In this document: piece by piece, positions 8,901-17,365 of the stretch
How the letters are laid out: every line of letters begins with the position of its first letter
Numbering within the stretch: position 1 is the first letter of the stretch
NCBI RefSeq assembly: GCF_005503535.1
Contig: NZ_SCNN01000003.1
Coordinates: 124,001-188,000, forward strand
DNA length: 64,000 bases
Direction: 5' to 3'
Origin: Mesorhizobium comanense
GTDB lineage: Bacteria; Pseudomonadota; Alphaproteobacteria; Rhizobiales; Rhizobiaceae
Made by a program: the position numbers and the translations under genes
The notes under the pieces: model-generated
What the model was told of the DNA's origin: nothing
The model's database searches: none
What the model saw: the letters and a program-made list of their open reading frames with translations, nothing else

Positions 8901-10301
8901 ATGATGAAAGAAATCTCCTGCAAGCTGCTCGTCATCGGCGCCGGCCCCGGCGGCTATGTCTGCGCCATCCGCGCCGGGCAGCTCGGTGTCGACACGGTGA
9001 TCGTCGAGGCGGGCAAGCCGGGCGGCACCTGCCTCAATGTCGGCTGCATCCCGTCCAAGGCGCTGATTCATGCGGCGGAGGAATTCGAGAAGGTCTCGCA
9101 CATGGCCGGTGGCAAGAGCCCGCTGGGCATTTCGCTCTCGGCGCCCGTCCTCGATCTCCGCAGGACCGTCGCGTGGAAGGACGGTATCGTGAGCCGGCTC
9201 AACAGTGGCGTCGCCGGGCTGCTGAAGAAAGCCGGCGTGAAGACCGTGCAGGGTTGGGCAACCTTCCGCGACGGCAAGACCGTGGCGGTCGAGACCGAGA
9301 CTGGAAGCCAGGTGATCCGGGCTGAAACGATCGTCGTCGCCACCGGCTCGGCGCCGGTGGAATTGTCGTTCCTGCCCTTTGGCGGGCCTGTGATATCGTC
9401 CACCGATGCGCTGGCTTTGAGTGCGGTCCCCAAGAAACTCGCCGTCGTCGGTGGCGGCTATATCGGGCTGGAGCTCGGCATGGCCTTCGCCAAGATGGGT
9501 GCCGAGGTGACCGTGGTCGAAGCCTTGCCGCGCGTGCTGGCGCAGTATGATTCGGAGCTGACCCGGCCGGTGGTCAAGCGGCTCTCCGCGCTCGGTGTCG
9601 AGGTGATGACCGGCGCCAAGGCAAAGGGGCTGTCGGCCAAGGGCGACGCCTTGCTGGTGGAGACATCGGACGGCAAGAACGCCAGGGTCGCGGCGGACAA
9701 GATTCTGGTGACGGTCGGGCGCAAGCCGGTGACGGATGGCTGGGGGCTCGACCAGATCGACCTCGACATGGCGGGAAAATTCATCCGCATCGACGACCAG
9801 TGCCGCACCTCCATGCGCGGTATCTTCGCTATCGGCGACGTCACCGGCGAGCCGATGCTGGCGCACCGGGCAATGGCGCAGGGCGAGATGGTGGCCGAGA
9901 TCGTCGCGGGCCACAAACGCAGCTGGGACAAGCGCTCCATCCCCGCCGTCTGCTTCACCGATCCCGAACTGGTCACGGCCGGTCTCACGCCGGACGAGGC
10001 CAAGGCGCTCGGCGGGGAGATCAAGATCGGCCTGTTCCCGTTCGCGGCCAATGGGCGCGCGATGACGAAGCTGGGCGAGGACGGGTTCGTGCGCGTCGTG
10101 GCGCGCGCCGACAATCATCTGGTGCTTGGCATCCAGGCGGTTGGACAGGGCGCGTCTGAACTGGCGGCGGCGTTCGGGCTGGCTCTGGAGATGGGGGCGC
10201 GGCTGGAGGATATTGCCGGAACCATCCACGCACACCCGACGCAGGGCGAGGGTTTCCAGGAAGCGGCGCTGAAGGCGCTGGGCCACGCGCTGCATATTTG
10301 A
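8901..10301 (+). CDS. lpdV: Dihydrolipoyl dehydrogenase (E3)
   Basis: 466-aa FAD flavoprotein that reoxidises the lipoyl groups of the E2 subunit. It has the FAD motif [19 protein letters not shown] (about 11-29), the redox-active disulfide C44/C49 in [15 protein letters not shown], and the NAD-binding motif [15 protein letters not shown]. The C-terminal interface motif [12 protein letters not shown] provides the His-Glu base pair. The frame is open back to 8772 only because it runs through the repeat, so the ATG at 8901 (AAGGA upstream) was chosen. It is the last gene of the bkd operon. Confidence 0.95.
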   Translation: MMKEISCKLLVIGAGPGGYVCAIRAGQLGVDTVIVEAGKPGGTCLNVGCIPSKALIHAAEEFEKVSHMAGGKSPLGISLSAPVLDLRRTVAWKDGIVSRLNSGVAGLLKKAGVKTVQGWATFRDGKTVAVETETGSQVIRAETIVVATGSAPVELSFLPFGGPVISSTDALALSAVPKKLAVVGGGYIGLELGMAFAKMGAEVTVVEALPRVLAQYDSELTRPVVKRLSALGVEVMTGAKAKGLSAKGDALLVETSDGKNARVAADKILVTVGRKPVTDGWGLDQIDLDMAGKFIRIDDQCRTSMRGIFAIGDVTGEPMLAHRAMAQGEMVAEIVAGHKRSWDKRSIPAVCFTDPELVTAGLTPDEAKALGGEIKIGLFPFAANGRAMTKLGEDGFVRVVARADNHLVLGIQAVGQGASELAAAFGLALEMGARLEDIAGTIHAHPTQGEGFQEAALKALGHALHI

Positions 10302-10303
10302 GA

Positions 10304-10441
10304 TTTACCCTCCCCCTTGTGGGGAGGATCGATCCGCGGAGCGGAGCGGGGTGGGGGTCTTCGTAGGGCGCACCCCACCCCGTCTCGCAATCCGCTTCGC
10401 TGCGACCGCGAGCCGACCCTCCCCACAAGGGGGAAGGTAAA
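10304..10441. repeat. Palindromic intergenic mosaic element, copy 3
   Basis: TTTACCCTCCCCCTTGTGGG at the left is mirrored by CCCACAAGGGGGAAGGTAAA at the right; the interior has CGGAGCGGAGCGGGGTGGGG and a mirrored CACCCCACCCCGTCTCGC. It fills the convergent gap between lpdV and the lysine-dehydrogenase-like gene and could fold into one long hairpin that also serves as a terminator. Confidence 0.8.
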
Positions 10442-10445
10442 GAGC

Positions 10446-11549
10446 TCAGCTCGCGAGCCGGCTTACCATTTCGTGCTGCGCATACGCCCGCCCAAAGCGG
10501 TTGGCCAGAAATGCGTCGAGCGCGATGTCTTCCTGCTTGACGAAACCCGTCGCCGGCAGGCTGCCGTCGGCGAGCATGTCGAGCACGGCGCAGATGCCGG
10601 AAGCGGTGGTGATCTGGATGGCGCTGCGCACGCTCTGGCCGACGCGCCGGGAATAGATCTTGTTGGCGTAGGTCTCCTGCAGCAGGCGACCGTTCCTGCG
10701 GCCAGAAACGGTGACGAAGACGATGACAACGTCCTGCAGCGTCGCCGGCAGGGCGCTTTCGAAGATGTCCTTCAGCACCTCGCGGCGATGGCGCAGGCCA
10801 AGATCGTTGAGCAGAGCCTTCATGATCGCGGCATGGCCGGGATAGCGGATGGTGCGGTAGTTCAGGGTGCGCACCTTGCCCTTCAAGGTCTCAGCCAGTG
10901 TGCCGAGGCCGCCGGAGGTGTTGAACGCCTCATAGGTGACGCCGTCGAGCGAAAACTCCTCGCGTTCCTCCAGCGGCGGCACTTCCACCAGCTCGCCCTC
11001 GACGATCGCCTCGCAGGGCTCGCAATATTCGTTGATGACGCCGTCGGTGCTCCAGGTCAGGTTGTAGTTCAGCGCGTTGGACGGGTATTGCGGCAGCGCG
11101 CCGACACGCATGCGCACGCTTTCCAGCGTGTCGAAGCGGCTGGCGAGATCGTTGGCGACGATCGAGATGAAGCCCGGCGCCAGGCCGCATTGCGGAATGA
11201 AGGCGCTTTTGGCGGAACGGGCAAGTTCCTTGACGCGCCGGGTCGAAACGACGTCCTCGGTGAGGTCGAGATAATGCACGCCGGCGCTGGCGGCGGCCTC
11301 GGCGATGCGCGTGGTGAGATGGAACGGGGCCGCGCTCAGCACGGCGAATTTGCCGGCGAGGGCCGCTTCGAGCGCACCGGGCGCCGCAATGTCGAGTTCG
11401 AGCGTCTCGACGCCGGCGGGCAATTCCGCCGCGGCAAGCTGAACGGCGGAGCGGTCGACGAGGGTGACCCGATAGTCACCGGTTGCCGCCAGCATCTCGG
11501 CGATGGTCGAGCCGATCTTGCCGGCCCCGACGATAACGATGTGGTTCAT
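10446..11549 (-). CDS. Saccharopine dehydrogenase-family protein (L-lysine dehydrogenase-like)
   Basis: 367-aa oxidoreductase with an N-terminal Rossmann fold (IVIVGAGKIGSTIAEML, residues about 3-19) and a saccharopine-dehydrogenase C-terminal region including QCGLAPGFISIVANDLA and NLTWSTDGVINEYCEPCE. This size and layout match bacterial L-lysine 6-dehydrogenases or related aminoadipate-semialdehyde enzymes, though the substrate cannot be settled by reading. AGGGGGT lies about 6 bp before the ATG. It is divergent from an Lrp/AsnC regulator, which commonly controls amino-acid catabolic genes beside it, supporting a role in lysine breakdown. Confidence 0.8.
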   Translation of the reverse strand: MNHIVIVGAGKIGSTIAEMLAATGDYRVTLVDRSAVQLAAAELPAGVETLELDIAAPGALEAALAGKFAVLSAAPFHLTTRIAEAAASAGVHYLDLTEDVVSTRRVKELARSAKSAFIPQCGLAPGFISIVANDLASRFDTLESVRMRVGALPQYPSNALNYNLTWSTDGVINEYCEPCEAIVEGELVEVPPLEEREEFSLDGVTYEAFNTSGGLGTLAETLKGKVRTLNYRTIRYPGHAAIMKALLNDLGLRHRREVLKDIFESALPATLQDVVIVFVTVSGRRNGRLLQETYANKIYSRRVGQSVRSAIQITTASGICAVLDMLADGSLPATGFVKQEDIALDAFLANRFGRAYAQHEMVSRLAS

Positions 11550-11576
11550 GGTCAATACCCCCTGCTGTTGGTGTTC

Positions 11577-11600
11577 GGCCAGTTCATGTCGGGCCAGTTC
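11577..11600. promoter_or_regulatory. Direct repeat in the lysine-dehydrogenase/Lrp divergent promoter
   Basis: GGCCAGTTC occurs at 11577-11585 and again at 11592-11600, a 15-bp period, in the 151-bp region between the two divergent genes. Helically phased half-sites are a plausible Lrp/AsnC target, but the evidence is only the repeat itself and its location. Confidence 0.3.
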
Positions 11601-11700
11601 GAGCTGGCGGGAATCATCGCAGCTTGCCTGTCGAAAGGAAGCGTGGAATATGACAAAGTGAAACCTATCTTTGGTCAATCCGCCGGAGCCATTCGTCGAA

Positions 11701-12129
11701 ATGCTCAGTGAACCTGAACAGGCCCTGCTCTCCCTGCTGAGCGCCAACGCCCGCGTCTCGACGGCCGAGCTGGCGCGGCAGCTCGGCGTCTCTCGCACCA
11801 CGGTGCAGAGCCGGCTCGAACGGCTGGAGCAGCGCGGCATCATCGCGGGCTACGGCGTCAGGCTCTCGCCGGACTATGAGCAGGGGCTGGTCAGGGCGCA
11901 TGTGCTGCTGACCGTCACGCCCAAGCTCGCCGACAAGGTGGTGCGGGCCCTGCAGGCGCTGCCGCCGGTCAGGACGCTGCACTCGGTCAGCGGCAATTTC
12001 GACATGATCGTCATCGTCGACGCGCCGTCGATCCGCGACCTCGACGCGCTGCTCGACCAGATCGGCGCCATGGAAGGGGTCGAACGGACCTCGTCCTCGA
12101 TCATCCTGTCGACGCGGATCGATCGCTGA
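11701..12129 (+). CDS. Lrp/AsnC-family transcriptional regulator
   Basis: 142-aa regulator. The N-terminal helix-turn-helix reads ARVSTAELARQLGVSRTTVQ (about 16-35), and RLERLEQRGIIAGYGVRL is the typical Lrp continuation. The C-terminal ligand-binding RAM domain includes VRTLHSVSGNFDMIVIVDAP and the final SSIILSTRI strand. The ATG at 11701 with GGAG 12 bp upstream is preferred; an in-frame TTG at 11671 would add 10 residues. It is divergent from a saccharopine-dehydrogenase-like gene and probably senses an amino acid to control it. Confidence 0.9.
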   Translation: MLSEPEQALLSLLSANARVSTAELARQLGVSRTTVQSRLERLEQRGIIAGYGVRLSPDYEQGLVRAHVLLTVTPKLADKVVRALQALPPVRTLHSVSGNFDMIVIVDAPSIRDLDALLDQIGAMEGVERTSSSIILSTRIDR

Positions 12130-12294
12130 TCGCGCGGCGGCCTCGCGTCGACAACTCGTGGGCGCCCGTCACTTTATTACCGATTTGTATGAATCCCGTA
12201 ACGCTCACGTATAGTTGACAGGGCAATGTCACATCTGAACCGCTGCGGCTAATCAGTCCCAAGCCGAAAACCTGTCGTGTTCCGAGAGGTGGCT

Positions 12295-12447
12295 TTGCCC
12301 GTACCGCGTAGCGTCCCCGTCTGGCCGAGCCGATGGATATGGATCACGGCCAGCCTCGTGGTGCTGGCCATTGCCAGCCTGCTGATCATTCTGGCCGGTA
12401 ACGAGTCCGTGCCCGACTATGGCTCCCATCTGCTCTGGTTCTGGTAG
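12295..12447 (+). CDS. Small single-pass membrane protein, unrecognised
   Basis: A short frame of about 50 residues. A Pro- and Trp-rich N-terminus (VPRSVPVWPSRWIW) precedes one strongly hydrophobic segment (ITASLVVLAIASLLIILAG), and it ends in HLLWFW. The likely start is a TTG at 12295, since GAGAGGTGG lies just upstream; GTG codons at 12277 and 12289 are alternatives. The stop falls 8 bp before the start I chose for the GT39 gene, suggesting translational coupling. I do not recognise a family. The clean transmembrane profile and the operon position support it; its small size keeps confidence moderate. Confidence 0.5.
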   Translation: MPVPRSVPVWPSRWIWITASLVVLAIASLLIILAGNESVPDYGSHLLWFW

Positions 12448-12454
12448 CGGGCGG

Positions 12455-14080
12455 ATGGGGATCGACGAAACATTGCAGGGCGCCGGCGCCGCACAATGGC
12501 CTCGATCAGGCAAGACGCGATTGTCTGCCTTGAGCCCCGGTGCGGGGGTGGCGCTTCTCGTGCTCGGCTTCCTGATCTTCAGGATCGGGCTGGCGTCGGT
12601 CATCCCGTTGTCGATCGACGAGGCCTATGCGGTGGTGGTGTCGCGCAGCCACTCGCTCTCCTATTTCGATCATCCTCCGATCGGCTTCGCGCTTGCCCGC
12701 TTGATGGCGGATCTTTCGGGCAGCGAATTTCGGCTGCTGGTCAGGCTGCCCTATGTGATGCTCGGTTCGGCATCGGCGTTGCTGCTGTTTGCGCTCACCC
12801 GGTATGCCTATGGTGCGGTTGCGGCGTTCTGGGCCGTGGCCTGGTTCAGCGTCGCACCGTTCTTCCTCATATCGGCCGGCCATTTCGTGGTTCCGGACGG
12901 TCCGCTGGACTTCTTCCTGCTGGCCGCCGCCTGCCTGGCGGCGCCGATGCTTCTCGGCGGGGAGCCGCATCAGGCCTTCGCGCGCTGGTGCGCGGCTGGC
13001 GTGGCGCTCGGGTTGGCGCTGATGTCGAAGTATCAGGCCGGCCTGTTCTGCATTTCCGCGCTGCTGGTCCTGTTGCTGACGAAACCCGGCCGCGACCAGC
13101 TGCGGACCCCCGGACCGTGGGTGGCCGGCGCCATCGCGGCGCTCGGCCTGCTGCCGGTCGTCCTGTGGAACATGGAGCATGGCTGGATTTCGTTGGCCTT
13201 CCAGTCCGGCCGGGGCACCGCCAATGAGGGACATCTGCTGCACCCCGGCAATCTCGCCATCACATTGCTCGGCCAGGTGGGCTATGTCTGGCCGACCATA
13301 TGGCTCGCCGCCATGGCGTGCCTTTGGCGAGGCGCCTGGGGCGGCACACCGGCGGATCGCTTCTTCGTGCTGCTCGCGGCGCCCTCCATCGTGTTCTTCG
13401 ACCTGATGGCGCTGTTCAGCGCCCACTCGCTGCCGCACTGGTCGATGAGCGGCTTCCTGTTCGCCTTTCCGCTCGTCGGCCAGTGGTGCGGCGCCTATTC
13501 TGCCCGCCGGCCGGCGCGGCTGTTCACGTCCTTCGCCGTCGCCGCCGGGGTGGTTGCGGTCCTGGCCACGGGATTTGCGGTGCAGGCGACGACCGGCGCC
13601 CTGACCAGGCCCTTCTTCCAGCGGGCGCCGAAGTTCGACATCAACTGGCAGATCGTCGACTGGTCGGCGCTGACCGACGGCAAGGTCGCCGACGAGATCA
13701 GGCGCGCCAATGGATACGCCGTCGCCTCGAACTGGATGCAGGCCGCGAAGCTGGCTTATGAACTCGGCCCGGACGTCCCGATCGAGGTGCTGCCCGGCGA
13801 CCCCAGGCACTTCCAGTTCATGGACGACAAGCGCCTCGCCGGCCGAACCGCGGGCTTTTTCATCGCCGCCGAACCTTTCGGCGAGGAAGCCATTCGTGAA
13901 AAGGATTATCGCGACAGTCTCGGTGGCCTGTTCGCCGTCACCGGCGATGCCCGGCATATGCCGCAGCAGGTCGCGGGATTTCCGGTCTTCGACATGCTGA
14001 TCCTGCCGGTGCGGCGCAGCGGGCAGCCACTGCCCGAGGCCGGCGCCCAGCCGGCGACGCAAGGCGGGAGCCAGCCATGA
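12455..14080 (+). CDS. GT39-family membrane glycosyltransferase (ArnT/PMT-like)
   Basis: 541-aa inner-membrane protein with about ten hydrophobic segments. After the first segment comes SIDEAYAVVVSRSHSLSYFDHPPIGF (about residues 62-87). The acidic DE pair and the YFDHPP motif in the first periplasmic loop are hallmarks of GT39/PMT_2 enzymes such as ArnT, which use polyprenyl-phosphate sugars. The C-terminal 120 residues are a soluble periplasmic domain. The ATG at 12455 is preferred over 12419, which would overlap the preceding small gene. A PAP2 phosphatase follows, which fits recycling or remodelling of lipid-linked sugars. Acceptor unknown. Confidence 0.85.
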   Translation: MGIDETLQGAGAAQWPRSGKTRLSALSPGAGVALLVLGFLIFRIGLASVIPLSIDEAYAVVVSRSHSLSYFDHPPIGFALARLMADLSGSEFRLLVRLPYVMLGSASALLLFALTRYAYGAVAAFWAVAWFSVAPFFLISAGHFVVPDGPLDFFLLAAACLAAPMLLGGEPHQAFARWCAAGVALGLALMSKYQAGLFCISALLVLLLTKPGRDQLRTPGPWVAGAIAALGLLPVVLWNMEHGWISLAFQSGRGTANEGHLLHPGNLAITLLGQVGYVWPTIWLAAMACLWRGAWGGTPADRFFVLLAAPSIVFFDLMALFSAHSLPHWSMSGFLFAFPLVGQWCGAYSARRPARLFTSFAVAAGVVAVLATGFAVQATTGALTRPFFQRAPKFDINWQIVDWSALTDGKVADEIRRANGYAVASNWMQAAKLAYELGPDVPIEVLPGDPRHFQFMDDKRLAGRTAGFFIAAEPFGEEAIREKDYRDSLGGLFAVTGDARHMPQQVAGFPVFDMLILPVRRSGQPLPEAGAQPATQGGSQP

Positions 14081-14142
14081 GCGAGGTGGCTTCACCAACT
14101 CCCCCATCACCTGCCGCCCGCCAATAGCCGGAACGACCGTTC

Positions 14143-14694
14143 ATGCTTCAGCTTGACGCAGCGATAACCGCCTGGATCAACACATGGGCCGGACAGGCTC
14201 CGGCAATCGACCCGATGATGATCGGTGTTTCGACCGTCGGCGTGCCGCTGATGGTGCTCGCGGTGGCGTCGCAATGGTGGCTGCCGCGCCGCGACCCGGC
14301 GATCCGTCATGTGCTGGTCGCGGCCGGGCTTTCGTTTCTTCTGGGGCTCGGCATCAATCAGCTGATCCTGCTTTTCATCCAGAGGGCCCGACCCTACGAG
14401 GCTGATGTCACCCACCTCATCATCGACAGAACAGTCGATTTCTCGTTTCCGTCCGACCATGCGACGGCAGGTTTCGCCATCGCGGCCGCGTTCCTCGTCC
14501 ACGGCCTTTCCCGGCGCGGGCTTTGCTTCCTGGCCGCCGCCGTGCTGATCGGGGTCTCGCGCATCTATCTCGGAACGCATTATGTCAGCGACGTTGCCGG
14601 CGGCGCCGCGACGGGTTTTCTGGCTGCCCTGCTGGTCCGGAGCGCATACCGCGAAAACACCGGGCTCGACCGTCTGGTCACGGGACTGTTCTGA
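14143..14694 (+). CDS. PAP2-family membrane phosphatase
   Basis: 183-aa integral membrane phosphatase. All three PAP2 motifs are present: a degenerate first motif in FIQRARPYE (about 80-88), FPSDHA (about 105-111), and SRIYLGTHYVSDVAGG (about 139-154) with the catalytic histidine. Such enzymes hydrolyse undecaprenyl diphosphate, phosphatidic acid or lipid A phosphate. It follows a GT39 glycosyltransferase by 62 bp, so a shared envelope-lipid function is likely. The substrate cannot be read from the sequence. Confidence 0.9.
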   Translation: MLQLDAAITAWINTWAGQAPAIDPMMIGVSTVGVPLMVLAVASQWWLPRRDPAIRHVLVAAGLSFLLGLGINQLILLFIQRARPYEADVTHLIIDRTVDFSFPSDHATAGFAIAAAFLVHGLSRRGLCFLAAAVLIGVSRIYLGTHYVSDVAGGAATGFLAALLVRSAYRENTGLDRLVTGLF

Positions 14695-14706
14695 AGCTGC
14701 CTCAAG

Positions 14707-14740
14707 CCACCCGCCGGCAGCGTTCGCCGCCGGCGGGTGG
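14707..14740. terminator. Bidirectional hairpin terminator
   Basis: CCACCCGCCGGC (14707-14718) and GCCGGCGGGTGG (14729-14740) form a perfect 12-bp stem with a 10-base loop. It lies between the converging PAP2 and DUF1344 genes. There is no long T-tract, so termination may be factor-assisted. Confidence 0.75.
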
Positions 14741-14755
14741 CCGGGCTTACGTGGT

Positions 14756-15010
14756 CTACTTGGCGGGCTGGATGCTGGACACCAGCGATTTGCCCGACTT
14801 GGTCGAATAGGTGACGACGACCTTCTCGCCGGCCTTCAGCGTCTCGACCTCGATGCCTTCCGGCAGGTTCAGGGTCTTGCCGTCGGCCAGCGTGATGGCA
14901 TCGCCCTTGGCGTCGACGCTGGTGATGGTGCTGGTGACCGTCCTGGCAAAGGCGGCGGTCGACAGTGCGGTCGCCAGCACGGCCGTGGTGACGATGACGA
15001 GTTTCTTCAT
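14756..15010 (-). CDS. DUF1344-family small secreted protein
   Basis: 84-aa protein with a clear signal peptide (MKKLVIVTTAVLATALSTAAFA) and a compact beta-rich domain: TSTITSVDAKGDAITLADGK, then LPEGIEVETLKAGEKVVVTY. This matches the DUF1344 family common in rhizobia, function unknown. AGGAG precedes the ATG by 7 bp. It lies immediately downstream of a two-component sensor on the same strand, 181 bp away, and might be a target of it. Confidence 0.85.
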   Translation of the reverse strand: MKKLVIVTTAVLATALSTAAFARTVTSTITSVDAKGDAITLADGKTLNLPEGIEVETLKAGEKVVVTYSTKSGKSLVSSIQPAK

Positions 15011-15191
15011 GGTCGTTCTCCTGATGGTTCGTGACGCCGGAGAGATCCGGCTTCGACAGGGCCGGACTGTCGCCGGCCGACCTCTCTCCTTGTCGAGAGA
15101 AGATGGGATCGATCGTAGACGGCTGAGCTTTCGAGCGGTTTGCCGCGGCCTTACCAATGGGTAAGACGGTGTGGCGAAAATCCTTCGCCGG

Positions 15192-16556
15192 CTAAGCCAG
15201 CGGAAAACTCACCACCACGGCAAGGCCGGGGCGGGCATCCTCGAGCGCGATCGAGGCGCCGTGCAGGTCGGCGATCGCCCTGACGAGGCTGAGGCCGAGC
15301 CCGCTGCCCGGCGTCGAACGGCTGTGGTCCAGCCGGTAGAGCCGCTGAAACACCTTTTCGCGCTCGTCGGCGGGGATGCCGGGGCCGTTGTCGGCGACGG
15401 CGGCCAGCACGCGGTCGCCCCGCCGCGCCACCGACAGCTTGATCGTCGTCCCGGGCGGGCAATGACGCAGCGCGTTCTCCACCAGATTGGCGAACATCTG
15501 CGTCAGGAGTTCCCGGTCGCCATGGATGCGGTCCGCCGTGTCCTGCGGCTCCGGCGATGACAGCGACTTGCCGTCATCCTCGGCGACGTCGGTGTAGATT
15601 TCGGCGATGGTCTGCAGGATCTCGCCGGGATCGACATCGGTGAAACGCGCCTTGCGCGCGCCGGCCTCGATCTGCGCGATCCGCAGCAGCGCATCGAAGG
15701 TCTCGTTGATCTGGTGGCCCTCGGCCCGCGCGTCGGCGAGGTCGCCGGAGACGTCCTGGTCCCGCGCGGCCCTGTCGGCCGCCCCTTCCAGGATCATCTG
15801 CAGGCGGTTGAGCGGGGTCTTCAGATCATGCGCGATGTTGGCGCTGACCTGTTTCATGCCGTCGACCAGACCCGACAGCCGGTCGAGCGCCGCGTTGACC
15901 TGGCCGGAGACGACGTCGATGTCGTCGCCATTGCCGGTCAGCGGGATGCGGGTATCGAGCCGGCCGTGCGAGACGTCGACCATGGTGGCGGCGATGCCGT
16001 CGAGCCGCAGCTGGACGCGGGAGGCGAGCAGAGCGCCGCCGGCGACGGCGAGGCCGGTGATGATCAGGGTCGCCCAGCCGAAACTCATCAGCATGATCGT
16101 CTCCAGCGCCTCGGTTTCGGAGAGGCTGAAGGCAACCGTCAGATTGTTGCCGCCGACCGTGCCGGTATAGGCGCGGTAGTCGGTATCGGGCGGCAGGCCG
16201 GGCATTTCGGTGCCGAACATCGAGAAACCGTCGGGAAGCCCGGCCGCGGTGAAATTGCCGGCCAGCCGGTTGCCGGCGGTGTCGGTCAGCGAGAAGAGTT
16301 GCTCCTTCTTCAGGCTGCGCGCGGAGTGGTTCTGGACGGTTTCCACCAGTTCCCGGATGTCATCGTCCGTATAGGTGGCGGCGACGACGGAATATGTCTC
16401 CTTGATGGTTTCGTCGAGCTGCTCTGCGAGATCGGCGCTCATCATCTGGTAGACGATGGCGCCCGCCAGCACGAAGGCCAGCATGAACAGGAAGGCGAAT
16501 GTCAGCGCGAGCCGGAACGGCGTGCTGCGCAGCAGGCGGGCCCATGTCCCGGTCAT
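15192..16556 (-). CDS. Two-component sensor histidine kinase (EnvZ/QseC type)
   Basis: 454-aa inner-membrane kinase. There are transmembrane segments at about residues 16-38 and 158-180 flanking a periplasmic sensor of about 120 residues, followed by a HAMP domain (RVQLRLDGIAATMVDVSHG). In the HisKA box NIAHDLKTPLNRL the phospho-accepting residue is H243. The ATPase domain has an N-box (MFANLVENALRHCPPG), a G1 box (VADNGPGIP) and a G2 box (STPGSGLGLSLVRAI). It starts 30 bp after the response-regulator stop, with a 17-bp tandem repeat filling that junction. Confidence 0.95.
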   Translation of the reverse strand: MTGTWARLLRSTPFRLALTFAFLFMLAFVLAGAIVYQMMSADLAEQLDETIKETYSVVAATYTDDDIRELVETVQNHSARSLKKEQLFSLTDTAGNRLAGNFTAAGLPDGFSMFGTEMPGLPPDTDYRAYTGTVGGNNLTVAFSLSETEALETIMLMSFGWATLIITGLAVAGGALLASRVQLRLDGIAATMVDVSHGRLDTRIPLTGNGDDIDVVSGQVNAALDRLSGLVDGMKQVSANIAHDLKTPLNRLQMILEGAADRAARDQDVSGDLADARAEGHQINETFDALLRIAQIEAGARKARFTDVDPGEILQTIAEIYTDVAEDDGKSLSSPEPQDTADRIHGDRELLTQMFANLVENALRHCPPGTTIKLSVARRGDRVLAAVADNGPGIPADEREKVFQRLYRLDHSRSTPGSGLGLSLVRAIADLHGASIALEDARPGLAVVVSFPLA

Positions 16557-16565
16557 GCCTCGGTT

Positions 16566-16599
16566 CCGGTCATGATGCGGGCCCGGTTATGATGCGGGC
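16566..16599. repeat. 17-bp tandem duplication at a regulator/kinase junction
   Basis: CCGGTCATGATGCGGGC (16566-16582) is followed directly by CCGGTTATGATGCGGGC (16583-16599), one mismatch apart. It covers the last codons and stop of the response regulator and the leader of the kinase, so it changes the spacing between the two genes. Confidence 0.75.
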
Positions 16600-17270
16600 A
16601 TTGCATGCAGGCTGTAGCCGGTGTTGCGGACAGTGTGGATGAGCTGCGTTTCGAACGGCTTGTCGATCTTGGCCCGCAACCGGCTGATATGGGTCTCCAC
16701 CACGCTGGTCTTGGGGTCGAAATGGAAGTCCCAGACGCGCTCCAGCAGCATTGTGCGGGTGATGACGCGGCCCTCGCCGCGCATCAGCACTTCGAGCAGG
16801 CTGAACTCCCTGGGCTGCAGGTCGATCGGCTGGCCCTGCCTGACGACGCGCCGCATGATCAGGTCCATTTCGAGGTCGGCGACGCGCAGAACGGTCTTCT
16901 GCTCCTGCGCCGCCGGGCGCCGGCCGAGCGCGTTGATGCGGGCGAGAAGTTCGGAAAAGGCGAAGGGTTTCACCAGATAGTCGTCGCCGCCGGCCTCGAG
17001 ACCCTCGACACGGTCGTCGATGCCGCCGACGGAAGTCAGGAAGATCGCCGGCGTGCGCACGCCGGCGGCGCGGATCGCCTTGACCATCGACAGGCCGTCG
17101 AGGCCAGGGATCATCCGGTCGGCCACGATCACGTCATAACCGCCGCTGGTGGCGGCGAACAGCGCGTCGTGGCCGTTGCGCAGGAGGTCGCAGACATGGC
17201 CGGCTTCCGTCAGTCCCCTGACGATGTAGTCCGCCGTCCTGTGGTCGTCCTCGACAAGAAGTAGCCGCAT
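16587..17270 (-). CDS. OmpR-family response regulator
   Basis: 227-aa transcription factor. The receiver domain has the acidic pocket VEDD, the phosphorylation site D51 in VIVADRMIPG, and the conserved lysine in YLVKPFAFSE. The C-terminal winged helix contains LQPREFSLLEVLMR, VWDFHFDPKTSVVETHISRL and TVRNTGYSL. The start ATG at 17268-17270 gives the standard MRLLLVEDD N-terminus; an upstream in-frame start adds 14 unconserved residues. It is cotranscribed with the kinase. Candidate targets are the flanking DUF1344 gene and the upstream membrane-protein pair. Confidence 0.95.
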   Translation of the reverse strand: MRLLLVEDDHRTADYIVRGLTEAGHVCDLLRNGHDALFAATSGGYDVIVADRMIPGLDGLSMVKAIRAAGVRTPAIFLTSVGGIDDRVEGLEAGGDDYLVKPFAFSELLARINALGRRPAAQEQKTVLRVADLEMDLIMRRVVRQGQPIDLQPREFSLLEVLMRGEGRVITRTMLLERVWDFHFDPKTSVVETHISRLRAKIDKPFETQLIHTVRNTGYSLHAMPAS

Positions 17271-17365
17271 CTCGGTTCCGGTTGATTGCCGATATCGGGG
17301 ACAGGCTATCACCGGTACGGGTTCGTTCCTAGGATGGTGGCGACGTCCATTGCCGCCAGCCCGTT

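Noticed and set aside
14077..14127. 16-codon frame overlapping the GT39 stop in ATGA
   Set aside because: Too short and without any feature beyond the overlap to support it as a gene.
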